From NCBI GenBank assembly GCA_934183255.1, contig CAKPSD010000001.1, forward strand, positions 868,001 to 932,000: a stretch of 64,000 nt of DNA, written 5' to 3'. Position 1 is the stretch's first letter. Every line of letters begins with the position of its first letter. This stretch comes from an uncultured Bacilli bacterium. GTDB taxonomy: Bacteria; Bacillota_I; Bacilli_A; RFN20; DUOF01. Below are positions 31,708-40,466 of this stretch, piece by piece. Under the pieces are notes generated by a model. That model did no database searches and was not told the DNA's origin. It was given only the letters and a program-made list of their open reading frames with translations. The translations under genes were made by a program, and so were the position numbers.

Positions 31708-32127
31708 ATGAAATTTTTTAGAGGTTTAAAGGCAACGTTTGAAGCTATCGGAAAACTTTGGAGAATAGAAAGAAAAAGAGATACCGAAATCAATCGCAAT
31801 CCAACAGAAGAAGAATTAAAAGATAACAAAAAAGGGAAATTATCTATTGTTGTAACTATTGTCAGCACCATCGTTTATTTGATTGCATTCATATTTGTTG
31901 CTAGTTCATGGCAGGTAAATATTGGCTTGGGTATTTTTGTTTTAGTTTTGGTTTTGATTTTTACACCATCAATTCAAATAAAGGCAATAAATTTGGCAAA
32001 ACAACAAAGAAAGATTAATGGGAAAGGTAGACCTGCTTTAATTCTTGCAAATACTTTGCCAACTTTGGTTCTGGTTGGTGGTGTGCTATTCTTTGCATTT
32101 GGTGGAATGTATATTTTCTTTAAATAA
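31708..32127 (+). CDS. Hypothetical membrane protein
   Basis: A 139-aa protein. An N-terminal charged helix (about residues 1-48) is followed by three hydrophobic segments (49-68, 71-88 and 114-137), with a basic cytoplasmic loop (LAKQQRKINGKGRP) before the last one. ACGGGGGTAATT lies before the ATG. No family is recognised. It sits alone among remnants of mobile elements and is followed by a strong bidirectional terminator. Confidence 0.65.
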   Translation: MKFFRGLKATFEAIGKLWRIERKRDTEINRNPTEEELKDNKKGKLSIVVTIVSTIVYLIAFIFVASSWQVNIGLGIFVLVLVLIFTPSIQIKAINLAKQQRKINGKGRPALILANTLPTLVLVGGVLFFAFGGMYIFFK

Positions 32128-32143
32128 GAAAACAAAATACAAA

Positions 32144-32175
32144 AAAATACAACCTTGCTCGGTTGTATTTTTTTT
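32144..32175. terminator. Bidirectional terminator
   Basis: AAAATACAACC pairs exactly with GGTTGTATTTT around TTGCTC, with a T run on one side and an A run on the other. It overlaps the C-terminal end of the decayed leftward frame. Confidence 0.9.
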
Positions 32176-32720
32176 GCTCTCATAAAGAGTTGCTGTATTG
32201 TTAGTTATTCTTAAGTAATATTGTTCAAAATAATCCCAGTTGTTATCACAAGAATAATAAATTTTTATAACTAAATTATAATAATCATCTGTGCTTTCAA
32301 CGGTTGCTAAGTCAGTTGTTAAAACAAACTTTTGATAACTTGAATTTTTACCTTCAATTGTTTCAAAGCGTCCTGTAATATTGCTTTTAATTCCGTTATT
32401 GTCTTTATCAGTTTCAACCTTCATTGCTTTCCAAACAAAATTGATGTCTTTATAACTATCATCTCCTCCAAATTTTAATTCAACAGTATTATCTGTATTG
32501 AATTTAATTGATTCGCCAACGTTTGCAGAATAACAAGATTGTTCAGCAATATCTCCTTTTGAAATCGTCCAGCTATATTCAATATATCCTTCATTTTCGC
32601 CCGTTTTATCGTGTTTTGTGATTGTTATATTTCTATGAGGAGGAGTTAGATATTCATCATAATATAAATTTGGATTAAAGAGCTTAAAGTTAGGCTTAAT
32701 GCTTGGCTTTTTTTGATTGA
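32160..32720 (-). pseudogene. Decayed secreted-protein-like gene
   Basis: A continuous minus-strand reading runs from about 32720 (PNFKLFNPNLYYDEYLTPPH) through WTISKGDIAEQSCYSANVGE to YYLRITNNTATLYESKK. The composition is that of an exported or lipoprotein ectodomain. No start codon, signal peptide or ribosome site is found at its beginning, and the frame runs on through the terminator at its end. I read it as a fragment that lost both ends. It fills the 32,128-32,760 stretch, which holds nothing else I can support. Confidence 0.5.
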
Positions 32721-32774
32721 TATTGATAAAAATAAAAAATTTTATGATATAATAAAAATAATTTTAAATTATGC

Positions 32775-32805
32775 TTGACTCTCTCGTTACGAGATACTTT
32801 AAGAT
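32775..32805 (+). promoter_or_regulatory. MerR-type promoter with 19-bp spacer
   Basis: TTGACT (32775-32780) and TAAGAT (32800-32805) are 19 bp apart, with the dyad TCTCG TTA CGAGA inside the spacer. Long spacers with a central dyad are the hallmark of promoters activated by MerR proteins. The MerR gene starts 21 bases downstream, so autoregulation is expected. Confidence 0.8.
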
Positions 32806-32826
32806 ATTGATAATAAGGAGAAAATT

Positions 32827-33624
32827 ATGTTTACTATTGGTACATTTTCAAAACTAGCAAAAACAAATATTAGGACTTTAAGATTTTATGATGAGATTGG
32901 TTTGTTTAAGCCAAGTCGTGTAGAAGATAATGGATACAGATATTACTCTATGGAAGACTTTAACAAACTTGTTAGAATATTAGAACTTCGTGAACTTGGA
33001 TTTTCTATAAGTGAAATCAAACAAGTTATCGATGGTAAAGGCCTAAAAATAGCACTACAAGATAAGTTAAAAGTTATTGAAAATGAAATTAAACATAGTA
33101 AAGACAATTTAATTCTTATAGAAAATATAATAAGACAAATAGATAAAGGAGAATATATGAATAAGTATCAAGCAAAAGAAATCGTATTACCAGAGATTAA
33201 TGTATATTATAGGCACGGAATAATTGAAAATATGTCCAAATTGTTTGAGTTTGTGTTAGAAGCAGGTCAAGAATGTGAAAAAAACAATCCCAACTTAAAA
33301 TGTAGGAATTATTGCTATGTAACCTATGAAGCTCCAGAATATCAAGAAAAAAATGTTGAAATTGAATATTTGGAAGCCGTTGAAGAATTTGGGAAAGAAA
33401 GTAAAAATATTAAATTCAAAATAATACCAGAAACAAAAGCGATAAGTGTAGACCATAAGGGCCCTTATTCTAAACTTCGTGATGTTTATGCTTTTGCATT
33501 AAATTATATTAAAGAAAAAGGATACACTATTGCCGACAAACCAAGAGAAGTTTATGTAAATGGGTGTTGGGATTGTGAGAGTGAAGAAGATTATTTAACA
33601 AGAATTCAAATACCTATTAAATAA
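32827..33624 (+). CDS. MerR-family regulator with GyrI-like effector domain
   Basis: A 265-aa transcription regulator. The N-terminal MerR HTH (MFTIGTFSKLAKTNIRTLRFYDEIGLFKPSRV) is followed by a coiled-coil dimer helix (about 80-118). A C-terminal GyrI/AraC-type effector-binding domain begins at about residue 120 (FKIIPETKAISVDHKGPYSKL...YVNGCWDCESEEDYLTRIQIPI). Such regulators (BltR/BmrR-like) sense hydrophobic or cationic compounds. No transporter is adjacent, so its visible target is its own promoter. Downstream lies a hairpin at 33656-33695. Confidence 0.88.
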   Translation: MFTIGTFSKLAKTNIRTLRFYDEIGLFKPSRVEDNGYRYYSMEDFNKLVRILELRELGFSISEIKQVIDGKGLKIALQDKLKVIENEIKHSKDNLILIENIIRQIDKGEYMNKYQAKEIVLPEINVYYRHGIIENMSKLFEFVLEAGQECEKNNPNLKCRNYCYVTYEAPEYQEKNVEIEYLEAVEEFGKESKNIKFKIIPETKAISVDHKGPYSKLRDVYAFALNYIKEKGYTIADKPREVYVNGCWDCESEEDYLTRIQIPIK

Positions 33625-33655
33625 TTATGACCGAGAAAATAATTTTTGTTAATTT

Positions 33656-33695
33656 GGCGTGAGTACACAATCGCTCGTACTCCGCCAGTATTTTT
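33656..33695 (+). terminator. Terminator after the MerR gene
   Basis: GGCG-T-GAGTAC pairs with GTACTC-CGCC (one bulged T) around ACAATCGCTC, followed by AGTATTTTT. GC content is high for this region. Confidence 0.65.
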
Positions 33696-33727
33696 AGAAA
33701 AGATGGTTTACTAAGGAGTTTTTGATT

Positions 33728-34282
33728 ATGAATAAAGTAGCAGACAAAGAAGAAAAATTAAGGGTTTTAGATGAAAATGGCAATGATACTGGAATGATAG
33801 AAAATAGAAGTGTAGTGCATGAAAAAGAATTATTTCATGATGAAGTAATTCTTTGGATAATAGATAAAGACAGTAAAAAAGTTTTGTTAGAGCGTAGAAG
33901 TCCTAATAAAAAATATGCTCCAAATAAATTAGGGTTATGTGCAGGACATGTAGTAGCAAATGAAACTATAGAGGAAGCTTTAGCTAAAGAAGCAAGAGAA
34001 GAATTAGGCATAAATATTAATAATTATGATGTTAAAAAGTTAATAACGATAAAGAAAATACAACCTAATAATAGATGCTTTTTGCATAACTTTTATATTT
34101 TAGATAAGATACCTTTAAGCAAATTTATTATTCAAGAAGAGGAGTTATCTGAGGTTTTGTATATGGATTATGAAAAGTTAAAGGAATTAGTTATGTCAAA
34201 TGATAAGGAAATGGCATTTGAAAATGCAGAAGTATATAAACCAATATTTGATTTGCTAGATAATGTCAGTAGAGAGAATTAG
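33728..34282 (+). CDS. Nudix hydrolase (IPP-isomerase-like subgroup)
   Basis: A 184-aa protein. The Nudix box GHVVANETIEEALAKEAREELG matches the G-x5-E-x7-RE-U-x-EE-x-G consensus with Lys in the first Arg position. The N terminus (EEKLRVLDENGNDTG) and the overall shape match the subgroup that includes isopentenyl-diphosphate isomerase and YfcD-like enzymes. The substrate is unknown. AAGGAG lies 9 bases before ATG 33728. The next gene starts 2 bases after the stop. Confidence 0.85.
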   Translation: MNKVADKEEKLRVLDENGNDTGMIENRSVVHEKELFHDEVILWIIDKDSKKVLLERRSPNKKYAPNKLGLCAGHVVANETIEEALAKEAREELGININNYDVKKLITIKKIQPNNRCFLHNFYILDKIPLSKFIIQEEELSEVLYMDYEKLKELVMSNDKEMAFENAEVYKPIFDLLDNVSREN

Positions 34283-34283
34283 T

Positions 34284-34913
34284 ATGATAAAAAATGTAAT
34301 ATTTGATAATGGTGGAGTTATTGTTAAATACTCTTACAATACATATTTGGATTATTTTTGTTTTGATTGTGAAGTACAAAATAAATTAAATTCTATATTT
34401 TTAACAAACGAATGGGAAGAACTTTCTAAAGGAAATATTACAACCGAAGAGTTTTTAAATAAAATGGTTAATCTATACCCTGATTATAAAAAAGAAATTT
34501 CTGAAATTTTAGATTATACTAATTTAAAATATTTATTACCTGTTTATAAGGAAACAATTGAATTTATAAAGCTATTAAGAAAAAATAAAATTAGAACATA
34601 TTTGCTTACTGATATTGTTGAAGATACAATTAAGTATCTTAATGAAACTATAAATAATTTTGAATGTTTGTTTGATGGAATAGTTTATTCAAATAAAGTG
34701 CATATGTTGAAAAAAGAAGGTATAGTGTTTGATTATATTATTAATAAATTTAAACTTAATCCAGAAGAAACACTTTTTATAGATGATACATTAGTTAATA
34801 TAGAACAAGCAAAAAAAAGAAATATTTTGACATATAGATTTTTAAATGTAAATGACATTGATGATATTAAAAAATTAGTTTTTAATAATAATGATATAGA
34901 TTGCAATAAATAG
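34284..34913 (+). CDS. HAD-superfamily hydrolase
   Basis: A 209-aa phosphatase-like protein. Motif I is VIFDNGGVIVKYSYN (nucleophile Asp; the usual second Asp is replaced by Gly, as in the YihX-like FDxGGV subgroup). Motif II is TYLLTDIVED, Lys of motif III is in HMLKKEGIVFDYI, and motif IV is FIDDTLVNIEQA. A cap of helices lies between about residues 20 and 80. ATG 34284 with AGAGAG upstream is chosen. It is coupled to the preceding Nudix gene, so the two may act on the same nucleotide or sugar-phosphate pathway (inference). Confidence 0.85.
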   Translation: MIKNVIFDNGGVIVKYSYNTYLDYFCFDCEVQNKLNSIFLTNEWEELSKGNITTEEFLNKMVNLYPDYKKEISEILDYTNLKYLLPVYKETIEFIKLLRKNKIRTYLLTDIVEDTIKYLNETINNFECLFDGIVYSNKVHMLKKEGIVFDYIINKFKLNPEETLFIDDTLVNIEQAKKRNILTYRFLNVNDIDDIKKLVFNNNDIDCNK

Positions 34914-34977
34914 TGAATAATTTATTTATTGTAATTTTTTTATATTTAAAATAAAATAGATGTTAGAAGGTGTTATT

Positions 34978-36084
34978 ATGACAAAAACTGAGTTACATAC
35001 ACATTTAATGGGAATGTTATCTGCAGAAGGATTTTTAAACTTTTTGGCAAGCTTTGATTATGAAATGCCTTTATTAGGAAATGGTGAAATAAATTTTGAA
35101 TCAAGCAAAACTGAAAGAATACCTGTAAAAAAATTAATGGGATATGACAAGGTTATTGAGCAAATATCTATAAAGAATGGTAATAAAGTTAATTATGGCA
35201 ATTTAGAGAAACTTTATTATGTAAGAAGTATGCTTTTAAAAGATTTAATTGCTATATTAAATAAAGATAATGATGAAGATAATAAAGTGAAAGTTTATTC
35301 TAAGTATTTAGAAGAATCTTTAAAAGAATTAATAGCTCAGAAAGTAGAATATGTTGAGATTAGTTTTTCTAATGCTAAAGTTATTGATGAAATAATGAAT
35401 AATATAGATCCTAATATTACTAAAAATATTAAATGTAAATTTTTAGTGTCTACAGATAGAAGTAATGTCGAAAAAGAGTTTAAAAAGAGTGCAAGATGTT
35501 TAGAAAATTTAGTTAATAAAGGGTGTTCAGTGGGTTTTGATATTATGGGTAGTGAAATTCCTTTAACTGCTTTAGATTTAGATAAAAATAGCAAATTAGG
35601 ATTTTATAAGAAACTTACTCCACTAGTAGAAACGCTTCATAAATTAAAACATACTACTCTTAGAATACATTCTGGAGAAACATATATGTCAGATGGTAAC
35701 ACTGAGAAAATTCTTCATATTTTAGAAGATGTTGAAAATGATTTAGGTATTAGTCTTCCTCCTCCTTTTATAAGAATAGGACATGGAGTGCATTTTAGAA
35801 AAGATGATGAATATATACGTTTATTACAAAAATTTAAATGTATTGTAGAAATAAATGCTACATCTAATTATGCACTTAGCAATATTAATAAATACTATGA
35901 ATTGCCATATAATTATTATTTAAATAATGGTATCCCTATCGTTATATCAAGTGATGGACATGGGTTATATGACACAACAAAACAAAAAGAAGATAGTATA
36001 GCTAGCGCTATTGCTACAAAAGAAAATAATGAGATAATAGAATATATTGATTCATATATAGTAAACATAAAGAAAAATAGGTGA
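34978..36084 (+). CDS. Adenosine deaminase-like amidohydrolase
   Basis: A 368-aa TIM-barrel metal hydrolase. HTHL near the N terminus supplies the metal-binding His pair, RIHSGET the catalytic Glu region, IRIGHGVHF the third His, and VISSDGHGLYDT the metal/catalytic Asp. The family includes adenosine and AMP deaminases. The usual SxDDP is SSDGHG here, so the substrate may differ. ATG 34978 with GAAGGTG is preferred to ATG 34960. It begins a run of closely spaced genes to 37,865. Confidence 0.8.
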   Translation: MTKTELHTHLMGMLSAEGFLNFLASFDYEMPLLGNGEINFESSKTERIPVKKLMGYDKVIEQISIKNGNKVNYGNLEKLYYVRSMLLKDLIAILNKDNDEDNKVKVYSKYLEESLKELIAQKVEYVEISFSNAKVIDEIMNNIDPNITKNIKCKFLVSTDRSNVEKEFKKSARCLENLVNKGCSVGFDIMGSEIPLTALDLDKNSKLGFYKKLTPLVETLHKLKHTTLRIHSGETYMSDGNTEKILHILEDVENDLGISLPPPFIRIGHGVHFRKDDEYIRLLQKFKCIVEINATSNYALSNINKYYELPYNYYLNNGIPIVISSDGHGLYDTTKQKEDSIASAIATKENNEIIEYIDSYIVNIKKNR

Positions 36085-36090
36085 TTTATT

Positions 36091-36543
36091 ATGAAAGTAA
36101 ATAAAGATAATATAGAAAAAATATTTGATAAATGTAAATTGGATAATGAAAATGAAGATTTAGTATATTCTTTATATTACAATGAAAGAAAAAATAAAAC
36201 TATTAATAACGAAATTATTCCTGATGAATACGCTATTAGAATGGCTATGAAAAAGATAAAGTTTCATTTAGATATGTTTGATGCAGAGAATTATTCTAAA
36301 AGCGTATTATTAGTGAAAAATAGTTATTTAAAAACTTTAGAAAAAGAAATTAGAGAATTAAGGGATAACTATAAAGATGAAAGGAAAATATCTTTGATCA
36401 AGGATTGCATCACTTATGTAGAAATGTCTTTAAATTTAGATATAACTTTTTATACTTCTTTATTGAATTTGTACGAATGTAGCTTAGAAAAAAAGAATAT
36501 AACTATGACTGATATAAAAAATCGTTATAATGGTAGGAGATAA
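36091..36543 (+). CDS. Hypothetical protein
   Basis: A 150-aa soluble, helix-rich, charged protein. No motif is recognised. It lies 6 bases after the deaminase-like gene and just before another small helical protein, in the same orientation. The similar composition of the two (Asn/Lys/Glu-rich, about 130-150 aa) may mean distant relatedness, but I cannot show it. Confidence 0.6.
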   Translation: MKVNKDNIEKIFDKCKLDNENEDLVYSLYYNERKNKTINNEIIPDEYAIRMAMKKIKFHLDMFDAENYSKSVLLVKNSYLKTLEKEIRELRDNYKDERKISLIKDCITYVEMSLNLDITFYTSLLNLYECSLEKKNITMTDIKNRYNGRR

Positions 36544-36547
36544 TAAT

Positions 36548-36937
36548 ATGAATTTAACAAGAAATTTATTAAAACATAAGAATAATAGTAATGAACTTTT
36601 AGTAAATGAAATGATAGAATTTATTGAAAGCGAAAATATTATAAATGAAGAAGATTTAAAGAGAGTTGAAGACAAGTATTTTACAATTGATGGGAAAATA
36701 TTAAATAATAAAAAAAGAGTAGAATATTATTATAAAAATTTAGAAAAATGTTATTTTGATTATGATAATTTAAGTAAAGAAGATAGTATCATTTATAAAA
36801 ATTTAAAAAATAGTTTAAGTAGTGATATTAGTATAAATGCTAAAATATTAAATATTATTAAAATCAATATGCTTACTGATAGAGAAATTATGTTTTATAA
36901 AGAGGCATATGATTATATTATTCATGATTTAATTTAG
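36548..36937 (+). CDS. Hypothetical protein
   Basis: A 129-aa helical protein starting MNLTRNLLKHKNN at ATG 36548 behind GGTAGGAG. The ribosome site lies inside the end of the previous gene, so the two are coupled. No family is recognised, and there is no signal peptide or membrane helix. It precedes the PHP phosphoesterase by 16 bases. Confidence 0.6.
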   Translation: MNLTRNLLKHKNNSNELLVNEMIEFIESENIINEEDLKRVEDKYFTIDGKILNNKKRVEYYYKNLEKCYFDYDNLSKEDSIIYKNLKNSLSSDISINAKILNIIKINMLTDREIMFYKEAYDYIIHDLI

Positions 36938-36953
36938 AAAAGGAGAAATCTTT

Positions 36954-37865
36954 ATGGCTAAGGAATTAATAGATTTACATATTCATTCTAATTGTTCAGA
37001 TGGTGTTTTGTCACCTAAACAAATTATAGATAAAGCTGTAGAAAATGATGTTAAAACTATTTCTATTACGGATCATGATACTGTAAGTAGTTATACTAGT
37101 GATTTATTTGATTATGCTAAGAAAAAAGGAATAAATCTTATTCCAGGAGTAGAAATATCAACTAAACTTAATAAAGTAGGAATTCATATTTTAGGTTATA
37201 ATTTTGATTTAGGTAATAAAGAACTTTTAAAATGTTTGGATTCATTAAGAAATGCTAGGCATAATTATTTAGTTGATGTTTCTAGTGCTCTTAATAAAAT
37301 TGGATATGTAGTGAATGTTTCTAAGTTAGATTTAATAGAAGCAGTAACTAAAGCTCATATTGCAATAGATGTAATTGAGAATGAATTAAATAAAGAATTA
37401 CTTTTAAAAGAATTTGGACATATACCTAGTAAAGGTGAGTTTATTGAAATGATAATGAATGAAGGGTGTAAAGCATATGTTAAAAAGGAATCTGTTAGTC
37501 CAAAAGATGCAAGTGAATATATAAAAAAAGCTGGAGGGAAAGTAGTAATTGCTCATCCAGTTGCATACAGATATGAAGATAATTTAAATGAAGAAGATAT
37601 AGAAAGACTTATAGAAGATATTAATCCTTTTGGACTTGAAGCTAATTATATATATGTAGATAAGGAAAATAGAGTAATAGATGAATGTGAAATATGGAAT
37701 AAAATAGCAAAGAAGCATAATTTGGTTTCTACGATAGGATCTGATTATCATAATAGCGATTTTATTAGACCAGAAATAGGGCTTGTTAATACAAGTGCTA
37801 AATTAGGCGAAAAAGAAATGAAAACTATAATTGCTATGCTAAATAATCATTATAAAAAATATTAA
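36954..37865 (+). CDS. PHP-domain phosphoesterase
   Basis: A 303-aa protein. The PHP metal motifs are clear: DLHIHSNCSDG near the N terminus, ITDHDT, IPGVEIS, VIAHPV and SDYHNSD. This arrangement, with an inserted domain of about 100 residues, resembles the TrpH/RnaseAM group, which hydrolyses nucleoside 3',5'-bisphosphates or short 5' ends of RNA. AAAGGAG precedes the ATG. Metal ligands look intact, so an active enzyme is likely. Confidence 0.88.
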   Translation: MAKELIDLHIHSNCSDGVLSPKQIIDKAVENDVKTISITDHDTVSSYTSDLFDYAKKKGINLIPGVEISTKLNKVGIHILGYNFDLGNKELLKCLDSLRNARHNYLVDVSSALNKIGYVVNVSKLDLIEAVTKAHIAIDVIENELNKELLLKEFGHIPSKGEFIEMIMNEGCKAYVKKESVSPKDASEYIKKAGGKVVIAHPVAYRYEDNLNEEDIERLIEDINPFGLEANYIYVDKENRVIDECEIWNKIAKKHNLVSTIGSDYHNSDFIRPEIGLVNTSAKLGEKEMKTIIAMLNNHYKKY

Positions 37866-38179
37866 ATTTTAAGAGGAATGATGTTTATACATACTTCTTC
37901 ATATGGATGGTTGTTTTTTATTGCTTTTATTGCATCATTTAAATCTTCTTCTTTACATTGAAATTCTAATTTGTACTCAGCAGCATATTCAATTTCATTT
38001 ATTTTTCCTAGGTAGGGGTTAGAAGATTCAAGTGGCTTCCAAGAAGAATTTACTTCATACCAAGTTAAACAACAACTATAATTTCCGATTTTACCAAGCT
38101 CTAGATTATATAAAGCTTTTTTTATATTTTCAAGTGCTTCTTTTGGTAAATAAGTTTCGACTTTATATAGTTTTTTCAT
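37862..38179 (-). CDS. YqfO/NIF3 C-terminal-like (CutA-fold) protein
   Basis: A 105-aa stand-alone version of the ferredoxin-like domain found inserted in NIF3/YqfO proteins. It has YKVETYLPKEALENIKKAL at the start and NNHPYEEVCINIIPL at the end, the conserved HPYEE motif. ATG 38179 is chosen, since GGAAG is well spaced for it and too close for the ATG at 38188. It overlaps the upstream membrane gene by 17 bp and converges with the PHP gene (4-bp overlap). Its biochemical role is unknown. Confidence 0.75.
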   Translation of the reverse strand: MKKLYKVETYLPKEALENIKKALYNLELGKIGNYSCCLTWYEVNSSWKPLESSNPYLGKINEIEYAAEYKLEFQCKEEDLNDAIKAIKNNHPYEEVCINIIPLKI

Positions 38180-38471
38180 TTGTATCATCTTCCTTGCTAT
38201 TTATTTGTTTTATTTTATTAAAGTTGAAGTAGCGTAAAATTAAAACAATAACTAATATTTCTAACAATAAATCAATAATAGTTCCTATATATACAAAAAA
38301 AGATTGTTTAGATGTGAATATATAAATTGACCAACATATAAGGCCAAAAAAACCTAAAAATAATTGATATAATGAATAATCATTGCTAGATTTAGTTTTA
38401 AGTAATTTTATTACTTGTGGGATTGTTTGAATGTAACTGCAGGCATAATATATGATGCAAAATAATTCCAT
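38163..38471 (-). CDS. PQ-loop (SemiSWEET-like) membrane protein
   Basis: A 102-aa protein with three membrane helices and a proline-glutamine loop (YIQTIPQVIKLLKTKSSNDYS), the hallmark of PQ-loop transporters. One copy per chain is the bacterial SemiSWEET layout, which works as a dimer to move small sugars. AGAGGTG precedes ATG 38471. The charged C-terminal tail overlaps the start of the next gene. Confidence 0.8.
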   Translation of the reverse strand: MELFCIIYYACSYIQTIPQVIKLLKTKSSNDYSLYQLFLGFFGLICWSIYIFTSKQSFFVYIGTIIDLLLEILVIVLILRYFNFNKIKQINSKEDDTNEKTI

Positions 38472-38609
38472 GAATGTCACCTCTATTTTATAAAATTATT
38501 ATAGCATAATATACTAAATAAAAATTGATTAAATAAAAAATATAAAATTAAAAAAACAGTGCCATTTATTTAAAGTATATAGTAAAGTATACTTAAAGGT
38601 GGGAGAAAA

Positions 38610-39179
38610 ATGAGTAAAACAATAGAGTTATTAAAAAAATATGTTCCTTATAGTGAAGAGGAAAAGAAAGAAAAAGAAGTTATGATTAAAGCGGAGGAAG
38701 TATCTGGAGATATTTTAACTAGAGATAATGAAGTTTGTCATTTAACTAGTTCAGCATTTGTTCTTAACAAGAAACATGATAAAGTTCTTTGTATTTTTCA
38801 TAAGATATATAATTCATGGGCATGGGTTGGTGGACACGCTGATGGTGATGATGATATGCTTTATGTTGCACTTAAAGAAGCAAGAGAAGAGACATCAATA
38901 CACGATTTAAAACCATTAAATAATGATGAACCTATTTCAATAGAGATATTACCGGTTTTTGGGCATTATAAAAGAGGAAAATATGTAGCAACACATCTTC
39001 ATTTTAATTTTACATATTTGTTTGAAGCTGATGAAAATGAAGAGGTAAAAATAAAACCAGATGAGAATTCTAATATAGCGTGGTTATGGTTAGATGAATT
39101 AATTGAAAAATCTACTGAACCACATATGATACCTACATATAAAAAGATTATTAATAGAATAAAAGAAAAGTTTAACTAG
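38610..39179 (+). CDS. Nudix hydrolase
   Basis: A 189-aa protein with a degenerate Nudix box, GGHADGDDDMLYVALKEAREET, where the first Glu is Asp and the last Gly is Ser. The key REE metal-binding core is kept as EAREE. AGGTGGGAG precedes the ATG. The promoter region contains AAGTATA/TATACTT (38573-38594) and two AAAGTATA direct repeats 12 bp apart, a possible operator. The substrate is unknown. Confidence 0.82.
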   Translation: MSKTIELLKKYVPYSEEEKKEKEVMIKAEEVSGDILTRDNEVCHLTSSAFVLNKKHDKVLCIFHKIYNSWAWVGGHADGDDDMLYVALKEAREETSIHDLKPLNNDEPISIEILPVFGHYKRGKYVATHLHFNFTYLFEADENEEVKIKPDENSNIAWLWLDELIEKSTEPHMIPTYKKIINRIKEKFN

Positions 39180-39189
39180 GAGAAAATAT

Positions 39190-39564
39190 ATGAATATCAA
39201 TATTATTAAAAATAAAGAATATTATAGGAAAAAGAATGATTTGTGTACTTGTGATATGTGTAAGAATTATTATTTACAGATAGAAAAAGAGTATCCAAAA
39301 ATAAAGAAATATTTGAATGATATTGGAGTTGATATTACACGCCCTAATGAATTAATGTGGGAAAATGAAGGGGAAGAAATAAAGTATCTTAATTGTGAAT
39401 ATGTTGTTTTTGGAAAGTGTGAAGATGATTTTGAATATATTATTGATGATATAAAAATTACTAAGGATAAAGTGTATGCACCCGTTAATGTTAGTGATGA
39501 ATACTTTGTTTTAGGATTAGGTGTGATTACTTTAAAAAATATAATAGATAGTAATATTAATTAA
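39190..39564 (+). CDS. Hypothetical protein with Cys-x2-Cys pair
   Basis: A 124-aa soluble protein. Near the N terminus it has CTCDMCKNYYLQIEKEYPK, a likely metal or redox site, followed by GVDITRPNELMWENE. I have a vague sense of a small conserved Bacillota family with this pattern but cannot name it. It lies 10 bases after the Nudix gene, so is probably co-transcribed. Confidence 0.6.
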   Translation: MNINIIKNKEYYRKKNDLCTCDMCKNYYLQIEKEYPKIKKYLNDIGVDITRPNELMWENEGEEIKYLNCEYVVFGKCEDDFEYIIDDIKITKDKVYAPVNVSDEYFVLGLGVITLKNIIDSNIN

Positions 39565-39609
39565 TATTTTAATATGATAAAATAATTTATAAATAGGGGG
39601 TATTTATAT

Positions 39610-40038
39610 ATGGAAAATAAGAAACCAAAGTTCTTTTTAATTTTAAAAATAGTTGCAATATGCATGTTAATAGTAGGCGTTACTTTAATTGTTTTAGGAA
39701 CTACAAAGTATAAAATGAATGATGTTATGATTAACCCAGCATTATTTGCTCCAGGTTTGTTTTTAGCTGTAATGTCTTTACCATGTTTTATTATTTCATT
39801 TTTACCAGAGATTCAAAAACTAGGGGTAAAGACTGTTAAGTACATGCAAAATGCGAATAAAGAAGATTTAAAAGATATTTCTACACAATCTGTAGATATT
39901 AGAAGTGATGCAATAAAAAATACTGCTAAATCAATTAAAGAAGGCATTAAAGATACTGTGTATTGTAAAGAATGTGGAGCAGTTATAGATGCTGATTCTA
40001 AATATTGCAAAGAATGTGGTAAAAAGATAATTGATTAA
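39610..40038 (+). CDS. Membrane protein with C-terminal zinc ribbon
   Basis: A 142-aa protein with two membrane helices (about 9-29 and 43-65), an amphipathic linker, and a C-terminal zinc ribbon (YCKECGAVIDADSKYCKECGKK) with four Cys. Such proteins are common and mostly uncharacterised in Bacillota. A GGGGG stretch precedes the ATG. It stands in a run of four small genes behind the Nudix gene. Confidence 0.75.
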   Translation: MENKKPKFFLILKIVAICMLIVGVTLIVLGTTKYKMNDVMINPALFAPGLFLAVMSLPCFIISFLPEIQKLGVKTVKYMQNANKEDLKDISTQSVDIRSDAIKNTAKSIKEGIKDTVYCKECGAVIDADSKYCKECGKKIID

Positions 40039-40062
40039 TTTTTTGGAGGAATATAAATTAAA

Positions 40063-40461
40063 ATGAAATGGTTTAAAAAAATATTTAAAAAGAAGCATAA
40101 ATTAACAGAAGCCAATTTAAAGTGGAATAAGATGTGTGATATGTATGGAGAGGGGACTTTACCTTCTCCATATTATGAAATGTTTGATTATGATTCGGGA
40201 ATTCAAGGTGAGGGTCATTATTGTTATTTTGATAATTGTGGTGATGATTTAAATAAAATAATAGATGTTTTAATGAATAATTTGCCATCTGTATTAAAAG
40301 AAAATCTTAAAAAGGCATATGATTGTTATAATAGGTTGGAGAATGAAAGTGCATTAGAAGATGATGAAAATGCTATTGAGAAGTGCAATAGTGTTTATTA
40401 TAGTAATGAAGAACTTATAAAGAATATATTACAAGAATATGCAAATACTCTAAGTTTATAA
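40063..40461 (+). CDS. Hypothetical protein
   Basis: A 132-aa soluble protein. A basic N terminus (KWFKKIFKKKHK) that could touch the membrane is followed by a core with GEGTLPSPYYEMFDYDSGIQGEGHYCYFDNC. The rest resembles small DUF4375-like proteins often found near toxin-immunity genes, but I cannot confirm this. TTTGGAGG precedes the ATG. It converges with the glycosyltransferase gene, 5 bases apart. Confidence 0.6.
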   Translation: MKWFKKIFKKKHKLTEANLKWNKMCDMYGEGTLPSPYYEMFDYDSGIQGEGHYCYFDNCGDDLNKIIDVLMNNLPSVLKENLKKAYDCYNRLENESALEDDENAIEKCNSVYYSNEELIKNILQEYANTLSL

Positions 40462-40466
40462 ATAAA

